Part shown: piece by piece, positions 22,076-33,734 of the stretch
Position numbering within the stretch: position 1 is the first letter of the stretch
Layout: the number at the start of each line of letters is the position of its first letter
Assembly (NCBI GenBank): GCA_008933995.1
Contig: WARS01000043.1
Coordinates: forward strand, 6,325,477 to 6,389,476
Length of the DNA: 64,000 nt
From: Datnioides undecimradiatus
Taxonomy: Eukaryota; Chordata; Actinopteri; Lobotiformes; Datnioididae
Reading direction: 5' to 3'
The notes under the pieces: generated by a model
Told to the model about the DNA's origin: nothing
Seen by the model: the letters and a program-made list of their open reading frames with translations, nothing else
The model's database searches: none
Translations under genes and position numbers: made by a program

Positions 22076-23028
22076 TGCGAGGAAACAACAACCAACGCAT
22101 CAGCGCAGCCTCAACTTTAACTCTGCGGCGTTTCCCTGAACTTTGACTCCAGTCGCCATTCGACTGGAAAACGAAGCTCGTGGATCAAAGGTGGAGAAAC
22201 CGGCGACGTGCAGTTTGACCTGAGGGTGGCGCTAAAGGCCGGAGTCAGGCCGTTGTCTAATGCTACACGTTCTCTCTGTACGGTGGCCTTTTTAGGACAA
22301 TAATGACTCAGCTTGTCTGCACTGCTCCAGCTTCACTCAATGAGCCTCAGCTGATTTACCATCTTCTTCTATATCCATTTTCCATTTATCCATGCAGCTC
22401 CAATGCTAACGCTAACTAGCCACACTTGTGCAGGTCGGCAGCGGATTTGCAAGTGGCGCAGATCTTCAAATGAAACAGAAAATGTGCCGTAAAAACAAAC
22501 ACAGGAGCTAAGAGAGCCACAGAGCGCCATGAACGAGGCTGAAACCAGAGTAAAACCAAAATAACACGTTTTTCTAATTTTATGTGCAGTTTAAATTGTT
22601 TTATTTGTTAGTATCTGAACGGCTCAGTTTGATAATCATAATAAATCCACAAACACTCTTTACTACAGCCCTGCATGCTCTGACTTTTGCTCATTGTAAC
22701 TTATTGTGGAAAGTGCCATGACAGTCCATGTTGCATTCAGACTCCACACTTACATCATGAAAACAATGAGCGATGAAGGATTCGACAATATTTAAAGAGC
22801 AAGACCACACAGGAATAAAACAGCCTGAGCATGAATTTATGTTTTTCTCAGTTGTTTTGTTGGAAGCGTCCGGCGGCCATCGCTGTGTGCAGCCCTGCTG
22901 CAAATGGTGGAGCTGGAGGGTGGAGCAGCGGTGCTGACAGACCTGAGATCTGCCCACTCAGCCTGTCAGAGTCCGGTGATGGACAGACTGAACGCTGCAC
23001 GATCCGATCTAATGAGCCTCCCCTGCAG

Positions 23029-23030
<2 letters not shown>
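22076..23030. other. Unassigned stretch
   Basis: Ordinary sequence with one small GCTAAC run near 22400. No gene supported. Confidence 0.5.

Positions 23031-23031
<1 letters not shown>

Positions 23032-23059
<28 letters not shown>
23032..23059. repeat. (GT)n microsatellite
   Basis: Fourteen GT units. Confidence 0.97.
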
Positions 23060-23062
<3 letters not shown>

Positions 23063-23115
23063 GCAGCCACTACAACATGACACCGTAACCTACAGGATGT
23101 ACTGAAACATGCCTG

Positions 23116-23146
23116 GGTGTGTGTGTGTATGTGTGTGTGTGTGCGC
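23116..23146. repeat. (GT)n microsatellite, interrupted
   Basis: GT repeat with one AT interruption, ending gcgcgcc. Confidence 0.95.
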
Positions 23147-23999
23147 GCCCCTCGTTCTCCCAGCATGCCTTTCAGCTGCTCTTTGATGTGAGCTCGCTGA
23201 CATGAGGAGCTTTCTGAAAGCCATCCTCTCCTCTGGCCTCTTGGTGGGGAGGGGGGCAGCAGCGAAGGGTGGATGAATGGGGGGGGGCAACAACCCTTCA
23301 TCATCATGTGGTTGCTCGAACCATCGCCACGGCAACAGATGATGGAGAAGTTCCCGCCGACCGCCCAGCAGACGGTTAATTCCTCCAAGACATGATTTTA
23401 TAAATCGACTGAAACCTGCGCTGTGACTGTAAACACACAACAAAACATATTAAACATTTATTTATTTTCATGTTTGTAAAACCTTTGTTCTGTGAAACCG
23501 GCAAACGTTAGATTCTTTGCCTTCAAGTTGCTTTTTTAAGAAAAGTCCCATTGAGATGGTTTGTTACTCTTTAAATTACTGCCTTTGTGAATGCGGTGGA
23601 GAGCTCCAGTTTCCTGCCACAAAGGGACGTTAAACTCAAAATAGATAAAAACAGCGCCCACTTAGAGCCAGATCGATTTATTTCATTTATGTTGACAGAC
23701 TAACAGTTTGCTGCTGACCCAGTTTTAAAAAAGCAGGAACTTCCCCTTTAAGTTGTTTTGTGAATTCATATTGGTGTTTTCCAGCGAAAACATCTCATTT
23801 TTAAATAAAAATAATGTTTTTCTTTTTTTGTGTAACACGCTGACGTTAAACCGTCTGAGCTGCGCTCAGTTTATCGTGTGGAGGCAGCAGCAGCCTCAAA
23901 TCTGTGTTTTTAGGATTGAACAAAGTGAAAAAAGGCGAATGGTGAGTATGTTTCACATGAGTCAGGGTGAATAATCACTGTAATTACTCTGTTTTCTCA

Positions 24000-24260
24000 G
24001 TGTTTATGTGTGTCTGGTCCAAATAAAAGAGTTAATTAGCCCGGCTGTCATATAGTTTCACAGGGGGCCTCGGCAGAGCTCCTCATGACGGTCATATCAA
24101 TTTCAGAAAGTCTATTACTCACATATTTTGTTTGCTGTCATCACTTGGTGCTGATAATAAGCCTCTTGTTGTTTCTCAGGTGAGATGTTTGCGACAGATC
24201 GGCCCAACCTGCTGCTGTGGTGCCGAGTTATTATCCTCCTGTTTAATGTGGCGAGAGCGT
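24000..24260. promoter_or_regulatory. CNE-like block (candidate enhancer)
   Basis: Contains aaaagagttaattagcccgg, ctgtcatatagtttcacagg, cggtcatatcaatttcag, gtctattactcacatatttt and ctgtcatcacttggtgctga. A palindromic-type TTAATTAG, two CTGTCA sites and an NKX-type CACTTG site lie within 160 bp. Non-repetitive, no frame. Inference only. Confidence 0.4.
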
Positions 24261-24654
24261 CCTGGGTTTCAGTAAACGTCCAATCACAACATCTGAGACG
24301 GCCGCTGCAGAAGATACGTACTCATCTAAAGTAAAGATGTCTGCAGAGAAGGGAGAAGGGAGCCAAACACCAGACTGCTTCCTGTTTCCTGTCTGAGCCT
24401 CCTTCTCCTGTTCCTTTGGCCTCCTTTATTTTCCTTTTGCATCATTCAGCATCTTTCTTAAGGAGGTTGTCAGAGGCATCTTCTCAGCTGATCTCAGCAG
24501 CAGCAGTTCTTCATGTTGCTGCAGGAACATCTGCACTGCACATTTGCAAAGTCCAGAAAATGGACAAGAAGGCGTCCAGACGACACAAGTTTATTCACTG
24601 ATTTGGGTCAAACTGGGTCATATTTCCTGTTTCCTGTCCTCTTGCTGCTCTGAG

Positions 24655-24835
24655 TTTAGCAGCTGTTAGCCAGTTAGCTAGGTTAGCCGTGCAGCTAGCA
24701 GTTGTGCTAACACACAACCAGGGTTGGTGATGCTAACACAGGAGCTTTGAACGCCCAACGTCAAACCCACCTCCATCTGCAGTGGTGTAATCCCAGTTAA
24801 TATGACTGTTAGCTGCACGGCTAACTGCGCGAGCT
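24655..24835. repeat. GCTAA-rich dispersed repeat
   Basis: gttagccagttagctaggtt, gtgcagctagcagttgtgct and gatgctaacacaggagcttt follow the same order as 9880-9970. A reversed-sense GTTAGCTGCACGGCTAAC segment closes it near 24810. Confidence 0.5.
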
Positions 24836-25711
24836 TTACAAAGTTGTGTTATTGCACATTAATCAGTGAAGCTCCTCAAACCTTCTGCTGTTGTTCAAAC
24901 CTCTGATGAACAGAAAAGCATCAAATTTACCGCCTCAGGATCAAACAAACATCAGAAACACCAAACAAAGACGTTGAATTAACTGATTTTTAATCTTGTT
25001 GCTGTTTCATCGTCTGCAGAGTTCAGCCTCCAGCCTCCAGCCTCGCCATCCAGCAGCAGAGTCTGGACCAGGATCCAGGTTTAAGCGTCCGTGTTTGCGC
25101 CACAGATGTTTTCCTCTCTGTTACGTCCAGATCTACATGACAAAAGGAATCATTTCCTCGCCGGCGTTCGACACTTTGACCTTTTTCTTCCCTCATTAAA
25201 ATGGAAAACTTCAGTCCAAACACCACAGAACCATCCTTTTGTTGTGAGTCTCTGAGACATTCAGAGACGGTCCTGTGTCGCCACATTATCAAATTAAAGC
25301 TCCATTTAAACTTTTACTCATCGAGGGCGGAAACAATTCAGCTGGAGGCAGCGCCTGCACGCAGAGGAGGGGGAGTGAAAACAGGAAGTCAGGTGACATC
25401 GTGGAGAGGCAGGAGGTCAGACGTCAGACTTCAGTTCTGCTTCCTGCCAACAGCCAATGATCCCAGAACACATTATTATATGGATAATAACTTGAATCAG
25501 ACCTTGTTTGAGAATGAAGTGGAAAAGCAGCACATGATCTCCACGCTGCTGCGAAATCCGCCTTAAAAACTGAAAATAATGATAATTTCATCCGCGTCTC
25601 AGTCTGAACCTGCAGGAAAACTGAATAATCATGAGGTGCACCTGCCAGTTCAGCGCTTCATGAGGAAAAATGTCACCTTGAAATGTTAAAAATGAAAAAA
25701 TGAAAACCACT

Positions 25712-25800
25712 TCCTGGATTTTTGGATCTCCACCAAACACTAATCACTTGTTTCTTGGCCACTGTTCCAACTTTCCACCAAATTTAATTGATGCAGGATA
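25712..25800 (+). repeat. Dispersed repeat fragment ('ggatctccaccaaa' family)
   Basis: Contains ggatttttggatctccacca, aatcacttgtttcttggcca and ttccaccaaatttaattgat in the order I recall for a repeat common in fish genomes. No second copy was found in this window, so the call rests on memory of the family. Confidence 0.45.
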
Positions 25801-26355
25801 ACAAGTCACCAACACGCCTGAAACAGGACTGGACACATACAAAGTGGGAAAAGACGACAAAGTTCAACCTGCATGATGCAGAGCTGCTGTCCTGCACTGA
25901 AAACATCTCAACAAACCAACAATACACGTTTACAAGCATCAAAACCAAGATGGCTGCAGCCGGACTGACCCCGTCTCTGCATGCAAAACATAACATCTGT
26001 ATTTTTCCCAGTTCAGGTACTTTTTCCAAACCAAACCAAGTAGTTCTGGTGTTTAAAGCTAAACCAGGCGTGCAGAGTCCGGGGGTTTGGTGTCGGACGA
26101 GTTGAAGTGTTGCAGCTGAGGTGGTGATTCTGCTAACGAGCTGATGAAGCTGCCGTTTTGGTGCTCGCTTCGCCATGAAATTGCGTTTACATTAAAACCT
26201 GCTCAGACCAGCCAGGAGGATTATTACTGAGAGCAGAATCAGCTTCACTGCCGAGTGTGTGAGGGTAGAAGTAGACAAACAGCTAAAAAAGCAAAGATCA
26301 CATGATCACATCATAGTGAAAAGATGCATAAATATGTAAAAATAACATAAACTGC
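25801..26355. other. Unassigned stretch
   Basis: No feature supported. Overlapping plus and minus open frames of 105 and 130 codons lack any recognisable domain. Confidence 0.45.
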
Positions 26356-26361
26356 CTTTTT

Positions 26362-26420
26362 CCTGCAGCAGAGTCCTGCAGCAGAGTCCTGCAGCAGAGT
26401 CCTGCAGCAGAGTCCTGCAG
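26362..26420. repeat. 13-bp minisatellite, about 4.5 units
   Basis: cctgcagcagagt repeats at 26362, 26375, 26388 and 26401 with a partial unit after. Units are identical, suggesting recent expansion. Each holds a PstI-type CTGCAG palindrome. Confidence 0.97.
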
Positions 26421-26844
26421 CGGTCCGGTTTAACACCTGCAGCTGTCTGCACCAGCAGCGCTCAGCAGCAACTGTTGCCTGCTGCATTTCGCCTGCAGTT
26501 ATCTCTAAATCAATACTGGACCTGAGTGAACCCAGGAGGACCGGTCTGTGGTCAGGACTCAGTGACACGAGGAAGAAATAAAAAATAAAATTAACAGTTT
26601 TACAGTTTTTTGTTTTATATCTCTCTAATTTGTTTCACTTGTTGCTGTTTCACAGGAGCAGAGAGGAGCTGATGAGTTTGATCGTCCACCTGCAGATCAT
26701 GTAGCTTCTCCTCCACCCAGCCTCCACCCTGCACCCGGCTGCACCTGGCTTACGCCTGCACTCAACAAAACTGCCAAACCGTCCTGGTGACGTGTGTTTG
26801 TGTGAAGAACTTCTCTTGTTTCTGCACGAACATGATGAGAGTTT

Positions 26845-26886
26845 AAACATGCTGATGTTGGTTTAGCATGTTAGCATGCTAACAAC
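26845..26886. repeat. TTAGCATGCTAA palindromic cluster
   Basis: catgctgatgttggtttagc followed by atgttagcatgctaacaacg contains the self-complementary word ttagcatgctaa. Confidence 0.6.
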
Positions 26887-27359
26887 GTCATCGGAGACTC
26901 AACAAACTGATCCTGAGAGTCTGAACCGGATTTGGTGACAGTTCAACCAAACGTTTGTTTGGACGTTTTTCATCAAAACCAGAAAATTTCAGCCTCAGGT
27001 CTTTTCGCTGACATCGGGATCTGAGAGTTGGGCCGACCGGCTGCGTCATCCTGCGAGACAGAGAGCAACAAACGGCCACTTCCTGTTTAACTCCTGCAGG
27101 AATGACACCTCTCAGGCGTTTTTTGATGAAACTGCTAATTCGTGGCATAAACTCAACATTTTCCTTCCCATTAAAGTCATTTTGGTCGTGTGTTTTTTGA
27201 GTTTCGCTCCTTCGCCCTGCACAGACGCTTGGATCGAGCGCTATACAACAGATGTGAGTCGTCAGCCATCAGTAACCTCGCTCGTTCCAATCACAACAAC
27301 AAAGCCGGTCTCTTCGCTGTGACAAAACGATCCAGTTAATGGTTGCTGCCGAGCGCAGG

Positions 27360-27700
27360 ATCTCCTTAACCACAGAAGAAGAGTGGAGCCGAGGCGGGGG
27401 GAGAAAAAAATGTGGTGTCAGGCGTTAAATGGGCAGAGCGGAGCGACAGCGGCTTTAAAAATGACGATACTTTATCCTTAAATTGTTTTGAGAGCCTCCT
27501 GCCAGCCGGGTCATGAATCAGCCTGTCCGGCGGTCCTTCTGGCGTTTCTGGGGATGGCGGGGGCCGTGACAGGTGAGCCGTCCCTGCTGCTCGAGCGTGG
27601 CCCCCCTCTTCATCATTTAACATTTAATCGAAGCTGCCACCTGTCCCGACTCTCGCCACCGCTTCCTCCCTTTGCCTTCATTCATCTCGCGCAGCCGAAG
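27360..27700. promoter_or_regulatory. CNE-like block (candidate enhancer)
   Basis: Contains aaaatgacgatactttatcc, ccgggtcatgaatcagcctg and catcatttaacatttaatcg. Non-repetitive apart from short G and C runs. Inference only. Confidence 0.25.
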
Positions 27701-27834
27701 AAGAGCAGAGGATGAAAAAAGAAAACAGCTTCCTCCTCCGTGATGGTCCGGGGTGATCAGGTACAGCCGGCCGGAGCAGGAGTATCTGTCTACCTGTCAA
27801 AGCAAAGAGCAGGAAGTCCCATCCATCAGGTGGA

Positions 27835-27955
27835 CATCACCCTGGTCCACCCAGATCCCCATGCTCCATGCAGCTCACCCTGGTCCATCCAGATCATCCT
27901 GGACCCACCAGATCACCCTGGTCCCTCTGGATCATCCTGGTCCTTCCAGAAGAGC
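27835..27955. repeat. Degenerate minisatellite, unit about 18-22 bp
   Basis: Variants of atcaccctggtccatccag (atcatcctggacccaccag, atcatcctggtccttccag) repeat about six times. Translation gives proline/serine-rich text with no meaning. Confidence 0.85.
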
Positions 27956-28569
27956 AGACACCTGGAGCCCACATCTGCTTTGTAAATGTGTCTTTACTGA
28001 GCTAAGCTAACGCGGTGCTAACGTGCTAACAGTCTGCTGAACAGTCTTGGTTTGACTGAAATGAATGACTAATGTGCACAGCGTTCCTCACACTCGATGG
28101 AAACAAGTGTTATGGATCCAGGAGCTGCGACTGTGTGTCCTGACACCAAAGCATCATCCACAGCCCGGTCTCATCATGGCTGACACCAGGTCATTTCACT
28201 CATGTTGGGGATCCTTCCTCTTTGACTGCAGCTTCATGAGGAAAACAAACCCTGGTTACACCAGACACAGGTGTAACCAATAGCAGCGCTCCTTGCTGCG
28301 CTGCTTTGCAGTAATTGGTGGAACAGAGTCATCAGTTGTGTTATTATCTCCACCTGTGCTTCTCCTGCTGGAGGTCAGAGTGTTTGCTGCGTGAAGAACA
28401 AGGTCAACGAACCTGGATCTCACTGGACAGATAAGGATGTGAGTGACTTGCTGTGAGTCTGACACAGACCGGGACCAGGACTCACACGTCGGACCAGCAT
28501 CTGCTGGTGTCAAACCAGTTTCCTGCATGTGAAACAAATAAACATCAGCTCCAGCCTGCGAGCGCTCGG

Positions 28570-28880
28570 CCGCCACCGCTCTCTCTGACCTTTTGCCGCG
28601 GATAACAAACAGGAAACAGCGGTTATAGATTTCAGCCGCGGCCGGCGTGCGCGGGGCCAGACGGATCGATACATCATACTAATAAGTAAAATCTGCAAGC
28701 GCCAATTATTGCGTGTCATGTTTACCCGCCCGAGTGAGTAATCGTCCAATTTAGAGAACGCTCACCAAGGTAAGCGGAGCTGCTGGGAGCTCGTTATAAA
28801 TCGTACGTCCTCACACACCGACGAGTAATTAAGATCCCAAAACACACATGTTAATATCGCTCCAAGCCTATTAGGCCTGC
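28570..28880. promoter_or_regulatory. CNE-like block (candidate enhancer)
   Basis: Contains gcggttatagatttcagccg, catcatactaataagtaaaa, gcgccaattattgcgtgtca, catgtttacccgcccgagtg and cgacgagtaattaagatccc. A FOX-type GTTTACC and several homeodomain cores occur before a TG tract at 28887. Inference only. Confidence 0.37.
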
Positions 28881-28884
28881 AGGG

Positions 28885-28886
<2 letters not shown>

Positions 28887-28925
<39 letters not shown>
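28887..28925. repeat. (TG)n microsatellite
   Basis: About 19 pure TG units. Confidence 0.98.
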
Positions 28926-28928
<3 letters not shown>

Positions 28929-29184
28929 CGGAGCTTCTGCTGACTTGTTTCCCAGAATGCCGTTCATATTTCCTGCACACGAGCTCCAATAAACTAAACT
29001 ACATCTCTCGCTGGAGACGCAGACGCCATCTTTAAAGAAGAGCGTCACAATAAACCAGACTAACGGCCTGAACTCTGACTGCGGAGCTCGTACGCCGTAC
29101 AGAGCGCCAGCGTGGCATACGGTGCCTGCGCTCGCTGAGGATGCCATTTATTCTTGTTTACAGGTTGATTTAGGCTACAGAGAG

Positions 29185-29240
29185 ACAACAACAACAACAA
29201 CAATGCTATGAGTAATAATAATAAAGAAGAAGAAGAGTAA
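29185..29240. repeat. (AAC)n with adjacent (AAT)n/(AAG)n
   Basis: Six AAC units at 29185-29202, then taataataataaagaagaag shortly after, a cluster of A-rich trinucleotide tracts. Confidence 0.9.
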
Positions 29241-29940
29241 ACAGTGATGTGTCAGGGCCTGATTTAAATGAGCTCAGGTGAGCAGGAAGTACATTCAGTA
29301 CACCTGTCCCAGATCACCTGACGGGGGTGTGTATGCTTCCTGACGTACAGGTAAAACAAAGATGGAGAACATCTAGTGGGAGGGGCTTAAATCCATCCAG
29401 GAAGTTGGTGCAGACCATGGATTGGAGGGTTTTGGTGACGTTATGGAGACAGTGCATGTGAGAACTTTAGGAGTCTGTGAGGGGCATCATGGAGCAGGCC
29501 AATCAGGACTCAGTAGTCCAGATCAGATGTGACTGATGCAAACATCTGAGGATGTTCTGGAGATGTTCCTCAGCAGTGGAGCCAGTGAAAGAAACAAGGA
29601 GGCTGCAGACACACCCTCACTTCTGACTGATGGCATTGGATCTCAGACAGGAAGTGATGCAACACGTCAGTGAATCATGTTGCTCACCGCTTGCCCCAGC
29701 CCCCAGGGGCAGAAATGGTCCTCACGCCCTTGGTGTGAAGCTCGGGGATGGATTCAGAGAAGCTGCGAGGCCGCGGGGCTGGAGGTTTCCCGAGGGCGAC
29801 ACCGGAGGACAGAGCGTGGGGTCAGTGCTGTTGGGATCAAAGTGCTGCTCAGGTGTGAATCCTGACCTGATGCTGGCGCTGCAGGGGGGGTCAGAGGCGA
29901 GGGGGGGTCATGCATATTCACAGCTCACTCCATGGCCTGC
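29241..29940. other. Unassigned stretch with a 146-codon plus-strand frame
   Basis: The frame at 29630-30070 crosses a CA microsatellite and has no recognisable domain, so I do not call it a gene. Nothing else supported. Confidence 0.45.
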
Positions 29941-29944
29941 AGCT

Positions 29945-29945
<1 letters not shown>

Positions 29946-29980
<35 letters not shown>
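29946..29980. repeat. (CA)n microsatellite
   Basis: About 17 CA units. Confidence 0.98.
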
Positions 29981-29981
<1 letters not shown>

Positions 29982-30302
29982 GCTGCAGTGAAATGCACCA
30001 TGAATCAGTGCGGCCCGTCCGTCTGCAGGTGTTCTCCTCTGCTCACAGTGAAGTTTCCACTGTGAATTGAAGGCAGGTTTGACCTCTGGCGAGCCATCCG
30101 CCCGCTGATGATGCGTTATGGATCGATGTGCGGTGGCGGCGCCGGCGGAGACGTGTTCACCGGTTTGTTCCTGCAGGTCGACCTCGCTGACACCGGCTTG
30201 AATGCTTGTTCACAAGCAGCCGGCGGCTTGTTTTCGCTAAAAGCTAAACTGATCCAAGGTGTGTTTCACACGCTATTGATATTCTGCCTCTGCCTCAGGT
30301 AC

Positions 30303-30322
30303 GTGTGTGTGTGTGTGTGTGT
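30303..30322. repeat. (GT)n microsatellite
   Basis: About ten GT units. Confidence 0.95.
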
Positions 30323-30850
30323 ACTGTAATGTGTGTCCTCTCTGTGTCTGTAAGCAAATCATTTGCCTGGAGCAGCTCTGCTGAAATTAATGGCTCTGTG
30401 CTGCAGACGCTGGCGGCCTCCTTCACCCTCCTGCTGCTGACAGGGCCGGTGTGGCAAGGAAGGAAGGAAGCAAGGAAGAAAGAGAAGGACCCGAGCCGAG
30501 TGTCAGCTGATATTTCAACTTTCTAGTGACATGTCTTAATGTTTCATCAACAAATCAGTGACTATTTTCAGAAATAAGGAGGTGACAAAACACTGAAAGT
30601 CCATTTATTAGCACTTCTGGAGCTTTTGACCACACCACATGGTCTTCATCAGCTGCAGCTGAAATCTTCTGTAACCCAGACGTCAAGGAAACAGTCTGAA
30701 TAATGTAAAAACACAAATTAACCACATTTATAACAAGACCTTTGAGCTGTTTTCAGGTGTTTTAATGCAGAAATGTTGCAGGTTGTCAGTTAAAGACAGG
30801 ATCTGATGTCGTTAGTTAATTGGTTGTAGATGTTTTATCGCAGGTTGACT

Positions 30851-30887
30851 GAAGGGAGAAGAAGAAGAGGAAGAAGAAGAAGAAGAG
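30851..30887. repeat. (GAA)n-rich purine tract
   Basis: gaagggagaagaagaagagg followed by further AAG units. Confidence 0.9.
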
Positions 30888-31009
30888 CAGCTCCGGCTCG
30901 GTTTGGGTGAGGAGGGGTGAGGTGGGTTAGGTGGGTGAGGCGTTCAGGGTCCTTCCTGATTGACAGGCGGTGAGATCGAGAGCGGGGAGCGAGCCGGATA
31001 GATTCTCCA

Positions 31010-31080
31010 GATTCCTTAAATTGGCAATTAGCTTTAATGAGCATTTTAATTTTAATGAGAGGCTCACAGATCTCTTAGTT
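31010..31080. promoter_or_regulatory. Short CNE-like block
   Basis: ccttaaattggcaattagct is followed by ttaatgagcattttaatttt and aatgagaggctc. Three ATTA/TAATGAG cores lie in 70 bp of non-simple sequence. Inference only. Confidence 0.3.
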
Positions 31081-31104
31081 CATTTGGTTCGTTTCATGCG
31101 TGAC

Positions 31105-31147
31105 TCCCCCCCCCCCTCCCACCCCCACTCATGACCCCACCCCCACC
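31105..31147. repeat. C-rich tract with quadruplex potential on the minus strand
   Basis: Eleven Cs are followed by C3, C5, C4 and C5 runs separated by 1-8 bases. The minus strand therefore has at least four G-runs, enough for a G-quadruplex, and the plus strand could form an i-motif. Confidence 0.8.
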
Positions 31148-31445
31148 TACGGTAAATGTTTAACGGGCTGCATTTAAACGCCACGTTTCTACCTTTCCTC
31201 TCACACATCATTCGCCCATTCATCCCTGTCCAGACCCGTCCTGCTTGAGGCACATCATCATCATCAGGGCCTCCCCCATCGTGGAGAGCCTCCCCCATCA
31301 TTGGAGCACCTCCCCTGCCTCCACCGCCTCCCCCCCTGCACTCGAAGGCCTGTCCGTTCCACTCGGACAGATTGCAGAGCAGAGGAGTGTTGGCTAACAG
31401 TTCACTGACCTTCCACCCAATCAAAGCTGATTTGTTCCACACAGA

Positions 31446-31459
31446 CCCCCCCCCCCCCC
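31446..31459. repeat. Poly-C run
   Basis: Fourteen consecutive Cs, a site prone to slippage and assembly length error. Confidence 0.95.
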
Positions 31460-32059
31460 GGTTTACTTTTTTAAATTTATTTTATTTTTCCTCTCTGAAA
31501 CGTCAATCCATCTTATTCTAATGAAGCTCTGACTTCGCTGCCTTCAGAAGCACCCGAGCGGTAACGACCATCAGCCCGCAGCCACGGCCTCAATTAGATT
31601 ATCTGTGGACGCAGGGAGGGATGGAGGGATGGAGTGAAGGGTGGTGGGAGGAGGAAGATGATTGGCCTGACGCTGGATGTTTGATATAAATTGCGTTAAT
31701 GGTTTTAATCCCTGTGAGAGCGGCGTGGACGGGGACGGCCATGGGAGTCGGTCGAAGCAGAGACGTCGGCTGAACCTCGGCTTTGTTAACGGACGTCTGC
31801 TCCTGTGCTGATGTTCTGCAAATCACCTTTGATCACACAGCGTTTGACAACTTTCATTTGAAAAACAGACCCAGAAAACCAGAAATTCAGCCTGCGAACA
31901 GTCCGGACTGCTGCAAATTTCACTTTAAATGTGTGTAAACATTTTGGTCACAAGTCGAACAAAAACGACTGAAAACACAACTCAGCAGCGCAGCGCCTGA
32001 CTTTAGCTGATGAGATTAATCAGCAGAAGGCTGCAGTCACAGATCCTGGGTTAGCGTCT

Positions 32060-32140
32060 CAGTGTGACACTGCAGGATCCTGATTGGTCGTCAGGTAGAT
32101 TGAGCTCACCTGGTCTGGCTGCAGCTGTATATAAGCCTCC
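32060..32140 (+). promoter_or_regulatory. TATA-type promoter-like sequence
   Basis: A TATATAAG box (32128-32135) is preceded by an inverted CCAAT (tgattggtcg, about 32080). The layout fits either a genuine RNA polymerase II core promoter or the U3 part of an LTR. I found no convincing TG...CA ends or flanking duplication, so the source is unresolved. Transcription would run into the minisatellite at 32139. Confidence 0.35.
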
Positions 32141-32290
32141 TGCAGCCGCGTGCTTTCCTGCAGCCGCTCGCTCGCTCGCCCGCAGCTGCTCGTTCGCTTG
32201 CTCTCCTGCAGCTGCTCGCTCGCTCGCTCTCCTGCAGCTGCTCGCTCGCTTGCTCTCCTGCAGCCGCTCGCTCGCTTGCTCTCCTGCAGC
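32139..32290. repeat. 26-bp minisatellite with nested CTCG repeats
   Basis: Units begin cctgcagc (or cccgcagc) at 32157, 32179, 32205, 32231, 32257 and 32283. The last steps are exactly 26 bp and the earlier ones shorter. Inside each unit are two or three CTCG tetranucleotides. No stop occurs in several frames, so open frames such as repeating RASERAAAGEQ (minus) appear on both strands. These are repeat translations. Confidence 0.93.
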
Positions 32291-33005
32291 GTCCTCCATC
32301 TTTAACTTCCCTCTCAGTTCTGCAAAAGAAGCTCATTTGAAGCAACAACTCATCTGTCACATATCGTTTGTTCTAAACTGCACTCGACTCGTTTGTGTGG
32401 GCGTCAGAAGTGATAACCCTTAATCAGCAGCGTTGCAATTAACACAGTGGGAGGTGGGGAGGCGCCGCCCTGCTGGGAGGGCGTCCACAGAGTGTTTAGG
32501 CTTTATATTAAAGCTGCTGTTTACCAGCCCGCACCCTGCTCACAGACCTTCCCATCAAATGAAGGGGCACCTGGTGGTCACATGACCTCCGACTCGTGTC
32601 TGTCAGAGCTCAGCAGTTTGGCAGTTTGTTTCTGTAATATGTGCCTAAATCTGACAAATGCTCCTCACGGTTACAGGTTAAAGTGTTTAGGGTATAAATA
32701 AAGGTTGCTGTGGTTTGAATGGAGTCTGTTGTGTCTCGTGTTTCCAGACCTTTGAGTCGCTGCCGATCGCTCTGATTTGTTCATTGATTTAAATGGATGT
32801 TAACCAAAACAACCAAGAAATGCAAATGAGTGTTGATTAGATTGATGCTGCTGTGCAGGATCTTATGAGAAAAACCACAGAAGAAGAGTCAACCTGACAA
32901 ACAGGAAGTGCAGCGTTTGCAGAGGGTTTGAAACATGATTGATTCGTCTCAGTCCGGACGCTCAAATCCGCTTTCAAAGTGTGTTTTGCATCACCAGTGT
33001 ATGCC

Positions 33006-33019
33006 GTCACCATAGCAAC
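33006..33019. promoter_or_regulatory. RFX X-box-like motif, canonical
   Basis: gtcaccatagcaac matches the RFX X-box pattern GTNRCC-N2-RGYAAC at both half-sites. Confidence 0.4.
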
Positions 33020-33734
33020 CACACACAAACAGGCCTCTGACACACAAATCTGCAAAATAACACTGTGGACCGTTTGCCTGAAGGACCATGGCTCCTGCAC
33101 CGACTCAGCACTCTCACTCTCTGATTGGCTGAAGCAAAATGACCTCGACTCGTAAACAGGAAGCAACAAACAAACAGTCTGAGCGCGCTCAGTCTGAAAG
33201 CAGGGCAGCTTGTTTGAGAAGTTAAGACATGAGAGGACGTGTGTCATCATAAAGTTTCAGTTAATGCAATAAGTTTATTTCACTTTAATGATTTTATACA
33301 TGAATTTTAATAAACCCCTCGTGTTTCTAAAGCGTGACTGTAACATCCAGTAATTTTCTGTATTAAACCTGTTCTTAGGAAGCAAAGAGCAGCCTTCTCA
33401 GCTTCCGTAGTTCAACAACCGCCCAGTTTCTATTTAAATCAACACTTTGCCGTGTGTCTGTCGTATTGTTCAGCCTCTGGTGCTTGGTTTAACCTCTGAG
33501 GAGCTGGAAACCTAAACACTGTTTACTGTGTGTGTGTGACGGACATCAGCTGTCAGTCGTGTCACGTTCAGGCCTAATGATGTCGGTCTGGAGCAGGAAG
33601 CCTTTCCCAGACCAGCGGCGGAGTGAAGGCAGCGGTCAGGTGGTTTGTCTGAGCCCCGGCTGCGTTTCCCGGGATCACAGCGTCGGCGTGAAGCGCCTCC
33701 CAGCCGGCGACAGAACAGCGAGACATAAACACAT

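Noticed and set aside
32051-32423. Frames of 82-119 codons with repeating RASERAAAGEQ or LARLLSCSR text
   Set aside because: The 26-bp minisatellite is read in open frames, so both strands are open for the same reason.
32837-33250. Minus-strand frame of 137 codons
   Set aside because: No domain, no codon-usage bias and no neighbour evidence. The length is compatible with chance in this GC range.
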